This document shows, one piece after another, positions 13,271 to 25,165 of a stretch of DNA of 64,000 bases. Numbering within the stretch: the first letter of the stretch is position 1; each line of letters starts with the position of its first letter. This DNA is from Protonemura montana (Eukaryota > Arthropoda > Insecta > Plecoptera > Nemouridae), in NCBI GenBank assembly GCA_947568835.1, contig OX387608.1, positions 5,060,001 through 5,124,000 on the forward strand, written 5' to 3'. The notes beneath the pieces were generated by a model that did no database searches, was not told the origin of the DNA, and worked only from the letters and a program-made list of their open reading frames with translations. A program made the position numbers and the translations under genes.

Positions 13271-15104
13271 ACCCTGCCGAGGGTTTTTTTACAGTCTCAG
13301 AGTATTACAAAGTTGCGCACGTTTGCGAAGATTGAAACAAGATGCGGGCAAGGCCCGTAAGAAACGATTGGTCTGCAATTAAAGGTCAAAGGAAGTAAAT
13401 TTTGGCGCGGTATTTGATGAATGGTAACTGGCCATGGCACCTCAGGAGAAATATAAATCCTTACTAGTTGATTGTAATCGATAGAACAATTGACCGGGTC
13501 AGTGAAAAGAGGGCGAATATTTCATTGGTTGGCCGAATGCAGACGGAATGACGGATCGATATGGGTTACGGAGTGGAGTTTGTTTTATGATTAATTGAGT
13601 GTTTAGATCTGTATTGATTTATAGTTTTTGCATCGAGATGCGTCAGTCGAACCTATAAAATGCAAGAGGTCACGATTTTCTTGCGTGAAATCTGTGATTT
13701 CTGACCAAATTTGGCTGCGTGCAAAATATGAAAACATCTCCCGAGGTGTCAAAACGTCTACAAGAACTGAGATGCATTTTGTTTTCTTGGAGTAATTGTG
13801 CTGACCGAACAGAAAGGCGTTAATTTAACCTTGTGTTGCCTTATATTGCGGTCGAAAGGTGCCAATGTCAATTATGAAGGCGCGTGCCCATTTCTAGTCA
13901 ATGTTATCCCATCATCTGAACTGGAAAAAAAGTTAAATTATGCAGGATAATTTCACGAAAAATAATCATCATGCTGTAAAAAATTTGTAGAAAATTGACG
14001 TCGTTCGATTCGACATGGTCACAATCGATATTTTTATTTTTCAAAAAATCAGCTAAATTCTGGTCATATTGTTGGTAAGTTGTTTAAATTTCTTTTATTT
14101 GTCCCTTTTGGTATTGGACACCAAAAAATCAATATCGCAGTATAAGGTCACTTAAAAAATATTTTGTAAAATGTGTAAAATGTCCTTAAAAATCATCTAA
14201 AATAGGTAAAATTAGAATACAGTCAGAAAATTTTGTCTGCCATGTTTGTTTGGTCTTTCCACCTAAACAGAAGATCTGTTGGCTGCTTCGAAAAAACCTC
14301 ACAAGATCACGACCATTCCATTTAAACCAAAGTTTTTCCTGCACTCGTTAGGAATAGGTACGCTAAAATTCTGTACATTAACATTTTTTTCGCACAACGT
14401 TCGTGGCAGAAACGACCTACCTGTAGATACCAACACGTCATCATTACCAACTCTGACATTTGCCCTTAATGAGACAGGAGTGCCACCGCTCAAGCAATAC
14501 AAACTTAAACAACTTCTGTTCTGGTAACGATACCAGCACACCTGTTGAAGACACCAAGAGAACGCAAAACTAAAAAACATACCGTGACCTCTCAGAATAC
14601 CTCGCGGTGCCCTTAATAGCCGTGTTTTTTTTTTTCAAACCACCTCAACAATCAAAAGAATTGAATTCGTATAACGACCGACGAATTTATTGCGAACTCA
14701 AGTTTTTTTTTCGGTTAATTTTTAATTACCGTTTTTTTGAAGACGCGCTGAAGACGTTTAATCACAACAGGAAACGAGGTGGTCCGGTTACCCTGTAAAT
14801 CTTGTCTACGTGTTGTCTTGCATGTGGGCATACCACTGTAAAATGTAACTACTTACCTATAAACATGTCAAATTAGTGATCTTTTAGGCACCAAGTCTAG
14901 TCTTCTCAAAGAAGAGGACACTTATTATTTCTTTGGTTCTGGCGAGATAAACTTTAGGCCTTGTCCGTAGGTGCTACGAATTTGTCAGGTAACCACTGGC
15001 ATCTCTGGCAGAAGAACTATCCTAGTATTTGCGAGGAAGTGAAGAAATTTAATGGAATTCAGATCCAGAAAATCCGATCACTAGAATTGAATTAATTGAT
15101 TGAT
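13271..15104. other. non-coding DNA, nothing recognised
   Basis: No exon or RNA gene is supported. Overlapping ORFs at 14279-14580 lie on opposite strands and show no family motif. Confidence 0.5.
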
Positions 15105-15385
15105 TTATGATGTTTAACGAAGCATGTTTTGGCAACTTGAGAAGTGGCACTGGTCTTACGACGTCAGTAAATGAGCGGGTGATGATTTACCTTATCTAGC
15201 CTAGAAGAGTGTTTGAGAAACCCGGTGGCGGCACGTAGTCTACTCCTGTCGAAGATCACCAAGGGGACCACCGACTTAACGTCCCTTCGAAGGACAAGAC
15301 TAACAACAGGATTCCTCCACAAATCCATGCTGTCGAGAAGTTGATAAGCAAGGCGAGTATTAGTATTAACTTTTATCCCTAAAAC
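15105..15385 (-). repeat. 5S SINE, minus strand, body and 3' end only
   Basis: Reverse-strand copy of the SINE body. It contains the complements of the 3' TTAAAC block, TCTAGCCTAGAAG, TACTCCTGTCGAAG, the GTCCCTTCGAAGGAC hairpin and CCTCCACAAATCCATGCTGT. The 5S head is missing, so it is 5'-truncated, as expected from incomplete reverse transcription. Confidence 0.75.
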
Positions 15386-16026
15386 CTCTGATGTCAGGAT
15401 AGATCCAGTGACTTCTTGAATGTAAGGAAGACGCGTTCTCGCTGCATTATCGCATCATATTCTTGAAATACTTTTCGCAAACCTAAAACAATAATTTACA
15501 AACCTGTTAACTTTGATGTCAAGTGATTTCAATTGAGTATTTCATAATAAATAAACGTAAAAACATAATTTTTTCAACTCCACACAACTGCACAAAGTTG
15601 CCTCTTACGAAACAAGCAACTAATCTGTTCCTGAAATCGGTATGCAACATTGGAACGCACGATTCTAACAAACCTAACCTCACTTCTCGAAGACTACGCG
15701 TTTGTCCTAACCAATCCCTCAAATATCAGAGCATGACACTGTTAATTCAACACTTAATTAGGTAGTCTCGGTGCATACGTCGTGGCGTCGTACGTGCGCC
15801 CATCGTTCATGTCTTCAGATCGAACGGCTAGCCTAAATTAGTACCGTTACCAGTACACAAAGTCCGCGGCCGTTTGAATTCGATCACGTGACCGATGGTT
15901 TCATTCATTACTAGCGATGAGCTTGTGATTATGCGTACGAGAGACGTGTGCGTTGAATTAACGTCATGTGTGTTGTCTTAGGGTCTGTTGGTGGTCAATC
16001 TGTTGTCTGGTAGTTTTATATGTTTT
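15386..16026. other. non-coding DNA, CpG-containing stretch
   Basis: No gene is recognised. 15775-15960 is richer in CpG than its surroundings and could hold a promoter or 5' exon, but no splice donor or initiator there is convincing. Confidence 0.3.
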
Positions 16027-16195
16027 AGTTTTAGGTCAGGTTTTACTAAAATATCAACTCACCGCTGAATTGTAAGTTGAAACTGATGCCATGGCGACTT
16101 CCAATCATGTGCAGTGATGTTCAGATGTTTCTGTGAGTTAGAGATCCAACTCATAGTTGAAAATTTTGGTAAAACACGACCTTAGTTAAAGGTTA
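16027..16195 (-). repeat. MITE-like element M1, minus orientation
   Basis: About 165 bp. The ends AGGTCAGGTTTTACTAAAAT and ATTTTGGTAAAACACGACCT are inverted complements. The interior shares ATGGCGACTTCCAATCATGT and GTTAGAGATCCAACT with the copy at 18092-18247, in reverse orientation. It has no ORF. This fits a non-autonomous DNA transposon. Confidence 0.7.
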
Positions 16196-18091
16196 GTTAA
16201 GTTAGGCTAGGTTTTTGTATGTCTTTGATTGGTATTACATGAAATTTTCTTAAAACAGACTCATACTTTTTTTGGAAATGTTCAGTATTTTTAAGGATGC
16301 TTCTCACTAAAGTAAATATAATATTTTTTTTACGGAATTTACAGAATATAGAAATTATGTAAGATATGGAGATAAGGTTGCCATGGTCTAAAAATTACAT
16401 TAGATGTTATTATTTTTTGTAGATTTTGGTTGTTCCTTAAGGGTAAACCACCAGGAAGAAGAAAAGAAGTCAATAATTTCATATTGATCATACCTTTTGC
16501 TACCAAAAATTGCACTCAAAGTAGTTAGCTGAAATAACATATAATCAAAATCTGCTTAATCATAGATATTCATTGATTCAAGAATCACGCTCAATTAATT
16601 TGACATGGCATGTTTTTTTTTTAACTCTTTGTAAATATGAAAGGCGAAGGTTATCCCCGATAAGTGGACAAATTATATCGCGATTTGTCTCCAAAGTAGT
16701 AAAATTGAAATAAGTTTTAAAGTTATGTACATAGATATTATTCCAGTCAAATTATCCACATAAGACAAGCATTTTCGTTGCACGCATGCTTAAGGTCGTA
16801 CTTGTTCAGCAATGACATTGACTGGACAGACAAGGAATTTCCTTCTCAGAGAGAGAAACTGTTTCGCCAAAGGAATTTGCAAATTTACACCCGACATTCA
16901 TTACAAATGGAAATATCTCGACTTGTACCCGCGTAAACACTTGTACAATGGCAACGACACACGAGAAATTAAACGGCAAAAGAACGTTCTATTATGCAAA
17001 GAAAATACTATCTTGTCTTAGAGTTTAGTCTCACACGTTTAGTCCTGACAGTGACTAAATGTGTCTCTTCGTCATTCGTCATTCGTTGCTCATAACTCGT
17101 ATTTTTATCATTGACAATGACTGTAATATTATAAAACGAGCCAATGCACTTTGAAAGTAAAATACCAAGAATCACTTGCATAAATATACTGGCGCTCATT
17201 TCTGAAGGCGTACAATAAAAATAAAAATAACACGTGTATTTCTTTTGTTTCGATAAAAAGGCTAAACCCACAATCAAATCGGGTAAAGCTTCATGCTTTA
17301 GGTTAATTATATAGCGATACGATAAGACCACAAAGCTAACTTTTTAGTTGAGCAAAACAATTCTGTGTTTATATAGGGTAAGGCCGAACTCTTTTACCAT
17401 CTGTTTTGCTTTATTCATTTTAGTCTTCGTCACTCGGAGACAAGAAATCGAGTCAACCATCGCTAATCGCAGTCAGCATGGCTTTAACAAGGATTCGTTC
17501 TGTCAAAGATGGTTTTGATGAGAAATTTAGTAATCAGTGCATGATATCTTTGCTGTTGCTGTGGCCACGTCGTTTCTAGGACATCAAACTCGGTGGCTAA
17601 ATACCAATTGATGATTTCTTGATTCAAATGTAAATATTAAGTAGTGACGTATGTTTCTATGATGTTAATTACCAGTTCATTAGTAGAGTTTATGTTAGTT
17701 TGCGTTGTGGTTGGCTGCATGTATTTGGTTGAGCTGCTAGTTTTTGCTAACGGGCACGTGTAGTTTACTGTAAATCAACAATTGTAATTGGATTTTATGA
17801 AGATTTTGAAATGGGTTTGACGATAATTTTTGAGGTGCGCACTGTCTGTAAAGATGCCAAGGTGAGAATTTACAAGATATGACGATAATAACTCGTTTCA
17901 ATTCCTCGCATTTGGTGATTGAATTATCCCTGCTTGACCTTTTTCGAGTGATTTACGTCACTTTTGGCTAAATTTTAAAACTGATATCTAGGGGTGACTA
18001 AACTTAATTTTGAGCTGAAAACGATGCCTGTGTATGCATGTAGGTGTTTGTTGCCAATAGTCGCATATTGGCAAATAGTTTAAAAACTTCA
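16196..18091. other. non-coding DNA, nothing recognised
   Basis: AT-rich. The ORFs at 16812-17021 and 17008-17331 lie on opposite strands and have no recognisable domain or splice context. Confidence 0.5.
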
Positions 18092-18247
18092 CTTAGGCCG
18101 GGTCTTACCAAAATGTTCAACTATAAGTTGGATCTCTGACTAACAGATACATCTGAATTTTACTGCATGTGATTGGAAGTCGTCATGGCAATAATTTCAA
18201 CTAACACTTCAACTTGAAGGCGAGATTTTGGTAAAACCGGACCTGAA
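18092..18247 (+). repeat. MITE-like element M1, plus orientation
   Basis: The ends AGGCCGGGTCTTACCAAAAT and ATTTTGGTAAAACCGGACCT form imperfect terminal inverted repeats. The interior GGATCTCTGACTAACAGATA and CATGTGATTGGAAGTCGTCA matches the copy at 16027-16195 reversed. Two copies within 2.1 kb in opposite orientation define the family. Confidence 0.7.
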
Positions 18248-18248
18248 T

Positions 18249-18352
18249 GGTACGTTAAGTAATTAACAGACCGTTAAAAAATATAGCACATTTTCTAGGT
18301 GACTGTGGCCAAGCAAATAACAAATTAACGAACTGTTAGGTTCTTAAATCAA
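18249..18352. repeat. short inverted-repeat element M2, small copy
   Basis: The arms ACGTTAAGTAATTAACAGAC and GAACTGTTAGGTTCTTAAAT are imperfect inverted complements. They match the ends of the 271-bp element at 47959-48229 (TTAACAGTCTGTTAA, TCTGTTAGTTTCTTAACGTG). It has no ORF and abuts the M1 copy directly. Confidence 0.55.
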
Positions 18353-21300
18353 CAGTAAAAAACCGACATTTTGTGGACCTCAAAACATTGCAGTTAATTT
18401 TTAAACTCTTTTAGATCTTGTCACATAGAAGTGTACTTCTGAATACCGCTCCCTGCCTTGAAATTATTCAACACAATGACTTATCATCCAAGAAATGACA
18501 TAATCCAAGGAATCTATAATTGAAACGAGGTAAATTCATTCGCAAGTCGGCACCAAAATTGGCCAAGGAAACCAAACACGCGAGCGAGATGATTCACATT
18601 TTCCTCATCGTACCTTTTGTGCATAATTGATGAAAGTGACCTTTCACAGGTTTCCAAAGGTAGCGCATGTGGGAGCTCCTTGCACGTGGTGTGAGCAAGA
18701 CGCCATAAAAAAAAACATATATCGCGGACACGTAAAGTTTATTCTGGTTCCTTAACCTCCGGGAAAAAAAAAACAATGCGTGAGTCCAATTATCCGTGTT
18801 ATAATAAACCATGGCACACCGCGTTGTTCAGACATACGAGCAGACATTTCTCATTTAGGATTTTTTTCGGATGAAATAGGTGCACCCATTTAATAAAATC
18901 ACGAGGGGGAAAAAGTGTTTTCGCGGGAATTTTCAGCATCGGTGGTCACCGGATTGAATTCGCTTTGGTTTCATCTGGGTGATTCTTAAAAAGCCAGAGA
19001 GTTTCGTGCCAACTTTGGACCTTATGGTGCCTTGTGGTGTCTGCCTCGAAGTGGTCGTCTAATGACGATGATTTGCATGGATTTTTAAGCGACAAGAAAA
19101 TCTGCTACACTTATTATCTTAATTTCAAGCGAAGACAGCCGCCAGTTGCTTGCGGATTGGAATCAACGACCCGCTGGGCGATATTCTTAGAAATATCGCA
19201 TTTGATTTGTATCTTTTAATATGATTGTAAATTGCCACTGCTGCTATACCCAATGTCGAATATATCAATCCATATCTTGAGATAACATGACTCTAAAGAA
19301 AAGGCTCGGAAGACATAATTGAAATGTTTACCATTCAATTACTTTTTACCCGAAACTCTAGCTCCAAATCACAAGGTAAGGAAATTACTGGACTTTTTCG
19401 GTATAAAAACCCAGATGACACTGGATTGAAAGGCTATTAGGGCCATAGTCGGCCATCAAGATCGAACCTGGATCATCCCGATTCGACGGCAGATTCAAAG
19501 CATTTCGAAAAATTTCAGCATCGTGGATTTTGATAAAAAGAGAGACTGACGTTTTTTACAGAAAATCCGTATGCTGTCTAAGCTCCTCAGGCCTGTGTCA
19601 GTTCCAACCATTATACGGTAACACCGTCTTGCCCGTGCATTGAAGTCTCCCATGCTAAAATACAGCTAACCTCCGATTGGCCCAGCTTGGTTCCCGCCAT
19701 TGTCATCATCCGTGTCGAGTTATGAGAGGTTTATCGTTGGACATCTGTACAACAATGCTATCGTCTGTACCGTACGCCATTTTTAAAAACCGTTTGTCAT
19801 TGTTGAAAGATGACCACTATCGTTTAAGTGGAAAAATGATTTTCGATCATGATTGAATTGTTACGACTCAGTGTTCCTTGCAAAAACGTTTCCGCATTTT
19901 TTACCCACTTTGTTATCGAACCGATCTGTAAATGCATTCCTCTTTTCCGTTTATTACAAAGTCCGTGTTTAGATTCCGACAGAGATCCATTTATCGGTGC
20001 TTTGATAATTGCTTTTGTTCTGATGGTATACTCATTGTAAAGTGGCATCTTGCTTGTAATCATGCTATTATTAAAACTGACATGGAGTTTTTATCTGGCT
20101 TACCGCTTGTGAACAAATACCATAAGGTTGCTGACACGATGGTTTTGTGTGTGTGTCCTACTAGTGGAGGGCCGAAATCTGCAGGTACCGAGTTTAACAA
20201 TCCTACAGTAAGAAGAAAAGAAATTACTATATAACTGTACCGAATCACAGCATAGCACGCTCATTGTTGCTTTCTTTGCGAATCCGCAATTTTATTTGGG
20301 TTATTGATTCTTGCACACCGACAGGTACCAAAAGGAAATAAAAAATAAATTAAATCGATGCAATTTTAAAATAAAATGCAGTACGCCAATTTTATTGTGC
20401 CGCATGTTTCTCGTGTATGTTTCGGACATGTAATTATTTAACGCAAATCAATTCACGAATAGATTTCTTAGAAATTACATGGATTTTTGTTTTCGGTCCA
20501 CCTTATGTGAGAAGCTGCGTTCAGATTCAACGAGTAAATCGATGACTACATCAACCTATTGTTGTTGTTTAAACAGCGCCTGGTTGTGAATACAATGGTT
20601 TCATTCCAAGTTTGCTTTCCTCCCATATGTATATCTGAAAGTCGTGACTGTAGGTTGTTGGTTTGCTCGTGACTTTTCGATAAAATCGCTCGCATTTTGT
20701 TGGTTCTCTTGAGTTTCCGGGAGGGATTATCCCCACTTTTTATGCCCCATGCTATAGATTTATTATTGCAAGCATTAAACACAGAATTTTGTTTCGCCAG
20801 TCAATCACGATATCGATTATCTAATCGGAAAGGCAATTTTGTTTTTAACTAATCGAAGATTCACGATTGTTTAAACTAAAATTTGGAATTCCATTGTTGT
20901 TAGTTGTTAGCTATAGGGCCCCACATTTCCTAATTGAAGCATAGAAGCGAACTCAAGACCGCAGTAATCACAGTTTTTTCATGGTTCCTCATATCGAACA
21001 ATCGAGTGGGTTTGGTAATAAATATCAATTCACCAAATATTCGTTTATTGAGATTCTCAATTGATATGTTAAAAAAAACTTAATTCTATCAAACTATTCA
21101 TAGTAAACCTCTCAGAAACACCTCACATTTAATTTCTTAATACATGCACAATGTTTGGTAATATCAGCAAAAATCTCTAATCTCACGGAATTCTAACAAC
21201 ATATACCGCATTAGAACCAATAGTTTATTGTTGTAAAAACGGTGTGTAGTCGGCCATTTTACTTCTCATGTACTTCTCTTTACTATTCATCTATCTTATC

Positions 21301-22557
21301 CTGGTAATGCAATGTTTAACTTCACACCTATTAGGCCACTGTACATGATAAGGTAATCTCACAAAACTGTAGATGCATAATAGACCGAAAACGCGGTCAG
21401 TGTTTTAGACCCAACAAAGTTATTTCGCGTTGTAGTAGGTGCCAAGAAAGAAACACCAGACTAATTTCCTACCTTGACTTCTTGCATGCGGTAATATTAT
21501 TTTTGCAATTATATAACAGACGTTCTCCCAGTGGCGCGGCCGTTTGTGCGTCCATTGTGTAACGCAAAACGGACGAGATGGCTTTAATGAGATTAAGAAA
21601 AGAATACATTTTACAGTTTAGAATTATGACAGTGGCCATGGTTCACTTACTAAATATGCCATTGGGATTTAATTCAATTTTCTTATAAACTTATAATTCT
21701 TCTTACATGCGCTCGTGCTTTCAGCGATTGAACTACTGTGCAGGCCTTAAATGCAAATTCTGAACGTATATCTAACCTAATTGAGCTCATATCAGCAATT
21801 AAAATATAGCCTAAAACTTGCATGTAAGATTTAATTGTTATACAATGCAATAAACTGCAACACATATGCATATTATGCATTGTGCTTTGGTGGTCAATTC
21901 ATTTTTAATCCACATCTCGCGCCCACACATAACCTAAATCTGATGAATTTTGCAATGGATAATCAGCAATCACAATGAAAAAAACACACAGTTTTACCGC
22001 CCGTTACGCGCGTTTTACCACAGATCAGATTTCGTGCACCTTACAGTTTTTTGCCTCAATAAACATGAACTTGAAAGATGCTTTTTTCACTTATAATCGT
22101 CGTGTAATAATTGCATAATTACTGGGATTTTAATCGAGCCCCACACTCGAGCGCATGCAAGGAGATGGTCTCACGCATAGCCGGTCGTGGCTTGCATTGC
22201 ATCTTGTCTGGATAAAAACTGCACGAATCACGCGTGGTCTCTGTGTAACTGCGTAGGAAACTAGCAGAATACTTTGCATGATGTAGGAAAATATTCTGCA
22301 CTGAAAGATTAAAACATATTTTGTAGATAGTTCATCTGCAGGCTCAGAAGGATTCGGCAAAAATGCAAAGGGTCGGTTGACCAAGGTAATATTTGATAAA
22401 AATTAATTTAACTATAGAGAAGATAAACAAAGGGTTCTCCTCTTGAATGGCAGCAAAACTTGGATGCTTCGTTCCATTGTTTATGATGTCGAGAACCAAA
22501 AGGCTAATTAGCAAAAATGAGTGAACTTTGCCCCAGTTTTATACCTTACATTCTCTA
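18353..22557. other. non-coding DNA, nothing recognised
   Basis: No exon, RNA gene or named repeat could be supported. ORFs at 19824-20248 overlap on both strands without family motifs. Confidence 0.5.
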
Positions 22558-22890
22558 GAGAGTTAAGTAAAACTGCGCTGAGTCAGGTATTGGATGGGTG
22601 ACCATCATACACATGACCAGTTCTGTTCGGGAGAGAGGTTGGACGGATGAAAGTTAGTACAGCAACTTTATTCGCTTTGCTTATCAACCTCTCGACAGTA
22701 TGGATTTGTGAAGGAATCCTGTTGTTCGCGTTGTACCGTCCTTCGGAGGGGACGTTAAGCCGATTATCTGCTAGGTGCTTTTCGACAGGAGTAGACTACT
22801 TACCAGCACCGTGTTTCTCCCTCTCCTTTTTAAGCTAGGTTCATCATCATCACCTAATCAATCACCGACGTCATTTGACTAAAACTACTG
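22558..22890 (+). repeat. 5S SINE, head truncated at its 5' side
   Basis: It begins inside the 5S head (GAGAGTTAAGTAAAACTGCG) with box C TATTGGATGGGTGACCATCA. It continues through the body: GACCAGTTCTGTTCGGGAGA, GTTAGTACAGCAACTT, CGTCCTTCGGAGGGGACGTT, and CACCTAATCAATCACCGACG near the 3' end. Divergence from the other copies is moderate. Confidence 0.8.
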
Positions 22891-23639
22891 CCAACATCAC
22901 CAATTATCATGTTTAACACTCTCTATTAAAAAAGATACTTGCTATTTCATGAGCGGTCACCCATCCAACTACTATTTCAGTTTTATATTGCTGATCCGTG
23001 AGCAAAGCAGTTTCCCAGCCAACGGACAAACTCTATCACACATAGTAAAATCGGCCCCGCGAGGTAAGCGACAAAACAGCGACAGTAGCACGCCACCAAT
23101 CCCTCGAAGTGCCATCAGCAATGTCAATTTCTAGCGAGCACGCGCGTCAAACCGGCAAAACCTAGTCTTAACTCGAGACCAGAGGGTGAATTCCAAGCCC
23201 ACGAGGATTGCAGAGATCAGACTCCTGAGGAATGCGACACCAAGATTGCTCAGGTTGTCTTGCTGTTTTTGGCGCATACCGGTCATCATCGATTGACCTG
23301 TCTGATTTGGTGGCTTTGGTTTTCACTAGTTATACAACCGAGAATTAATCAAGTCAAGACAGAATCGGTGTATTTCTTGCAGTGGTAGATGTTGATTGAT
23401 TTGCCTGTACATGGGTTTTGATTTAATCAAATTGCATGCGAGTTGGATATCTGAGTTGCGTGGAGAACACCTGGGAAATGACCTTAGGGTCAGTCGAACA
23501 AGCTATTATATGGCCAACTTAGAGACAGGACTTGCAATGGAGAATTAGGTAGCAAATTGCATATTGATTTCGTGTTGCTTATCACATATAATAAATGTAG
23601 GAAATTTTTTTTTTATAATTAGAACCTAAAAAACCCTCT
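22891..23639. other. non-coding DNA, nothing recognised
   Basis: Apart from a short block near 22948-22973 resembling the SINE body (a reverse GGTCACCCATCCAA), nothing can be assigned. Confidence 0.4.
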
Positions 23640-23800
23640 AAAAAATGGATGACCAAACGGGGACTCGAACCCCGATCCCCATCTATCGCGGGTGTTGCTC
23701 AAACCCATTGATAGAGATCGGGGTTTGAGTTATGACATCAATTTTTGAAAGGGTATAAAATACCCCGCGCATTGTGTTTGCAATTTCAATCAGATTTCAC
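23640..23800 (-). repeat. tRNA-derived element, family T2, rearranged copy
   Basis: The T-arm complement GGGGACTCGAACCCCGATCC and the head interior ATCTATCGCGGGTGTTGCTC are followed by an inverted ATAGAGATCGGGGTTTGAGT, then TCAATTTTTGAAAGGGTAT and the tail AAAATACCCCGCGCATTG. Part of the head is therefore present in both orientations, giving a fold-back. Confidence 0.65.
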
Positions 23801-24280
23801 ATAATGTAAGAGGCAATTCTCCCGTAAAATCCATATTTTCTAAATTTAGAATTCGGCATTGGATTCGAATAGAATAGCTGTAACAATTTGGAGGTGTTCG
23901 TACAGTGCTTCTAGATTTAATTGAAAATATTAACGAAAATTGTTTTTCTTTTTACATTTTAGTGGCTCAAGGTAGCAGAGATGATTGTAATAAAGTAAAA
24001 TGCAATTACCCGCAAGACGGTCAGCGTTTCGTTCGGTTACCAAACGGCGTTGTGCTTGACATTCTTTAGGTTTTAATACAGCAATGTCCGGCTGTCACTA
24101 GTGGATTAACAGTGGTCAAGATCGTGATCTACTCGTGATCTAGGTGGGCGGGGAATCGTGGAGAAAGGTGCCCTGTGTACCACCACGAGGACACGTACAT
24201 TATTCTAGATCTGTACTTTGACGGTCGCAAGTCACTGTCCACTTTGTTACATAGTCAGTGTTTTGTTAGAATGTAACTAG
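23801..24280. other. non-coding DNA, nothing recognised
   Basis: Spacer between the T2 copy and the 5S SINE array. No feature is recognised. Confidence 0.4.
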
Positions 24281-25165
24281 GCTTGATGTCTCGTAAGGTC
24301 ACCGAAGCTAAGCAACACTGCGCTGAGTCAGGTATTGGATGGGAGACCATCATACACATGACCAGTTCTGTTCGGGAGAGAGGTTGGAGGGATGAAAGTT
24401 AAACAACACTGCGCTGGGTCAGGTATTGGATGGGAGACCATCATACTTATGACCAGTTCTGTTCGGGAGAGAGGTTGGAGGGATGAAAGTTAAGCAACAC
24501 TGCGCTGAGTCAGGTATTGGATGGGAGACCATCATACACATGACCAGTTCTGTTCGGGAGAGAGGTTGGAGGGATGAAAGTTAAGCAACACTGAGCTGGG
24601 TCAGGTATTGGATGGGTGATCATCATACACATGACCAGTTCTGTTCGGGAGAGAGGTTGGAGGGATGAAAGTTAAGCAACACTGAGCTGGGTCAGGTATT
24701 GGATGGGTGATCATCATATACATGACCAGTTCTGTTCGGGAGAGAGGTTGGAGGGATGGAAGTTAAGCAACACTGAGCTGGGTCAGGTATTGGATGGGTG
24801 ATCATCATATACATGACCAGTTCTGTTAGGGAGAGAGGTTGGAGGGATGAAAGTTAAGCAACACTGCGGTGAGTCAGGTATTGGATGGGTAACCATCAAA
24901 CACATGACCAGTTCTGTTCGGGAGAGAGGTTGGAGGGATGAAAGTTAGTACAGCAACTTCACTCGCCTTGCTTATCAACCTCTTGACAGCATAGATTTGT
25001 GGAGGAATCCTGCTGTTCGCGTTGTACCGTCCTTCGGAAGGGACGTTAAACTTATGTTCCCCCTGGTGCTCTTATGAAAAGGGGAAGTTTGCGTGGCGGC
25101 ACAAGGTTTCTCCCATCTAAGCTACCAACGCCATAAGACCAATGCCATAGCTTTAAAACACAGGG
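24281..25165 (+). repeat. 5S SINE with internally amplified head (array plus body)
   Basis: It starts in the 5S head (TCGTAAGGTCACCGAAGCTA), then runs through seven copies of a 91-bp unit, then into a normal SINE body: TTAGTACAGCAACTTC, CGTCCTTCGGAAGGGACGTT, and AAGCTACCAACGCCATAAGA near the end. Apart from the amplification it is collinear with the copy at 59738-60120. Confidence 0.85.
24310..24946 (+). repeat. tandem array, 7 x 91 bp, within the 5S SINE
   Basis: AAGCAACACTG-type starts (one reads AAACAACACTG) occur at 24310, 24401, 24492, 24583, 24674, 24765 and 24856, exactly 91 bp apart. Each unit carries 5S box A remnants, TATTGGATGGG box C and the first part of the SINE body, ending GGAGGGATGAAAGTTA. 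Units differ at a few sites (GATGGGAGACC, GATGGGTGATC, GATGGGTAACC). The repeat boundary is the short sequence AAGTTA, present in both the head and the body. Confidence 0.9.

Noticed and set aside
24310-24946. CRISPR-like array
   Set aside because: Units are contiguous 91-bp repeats with no unique spacers, in a eukaryotic SINE context.
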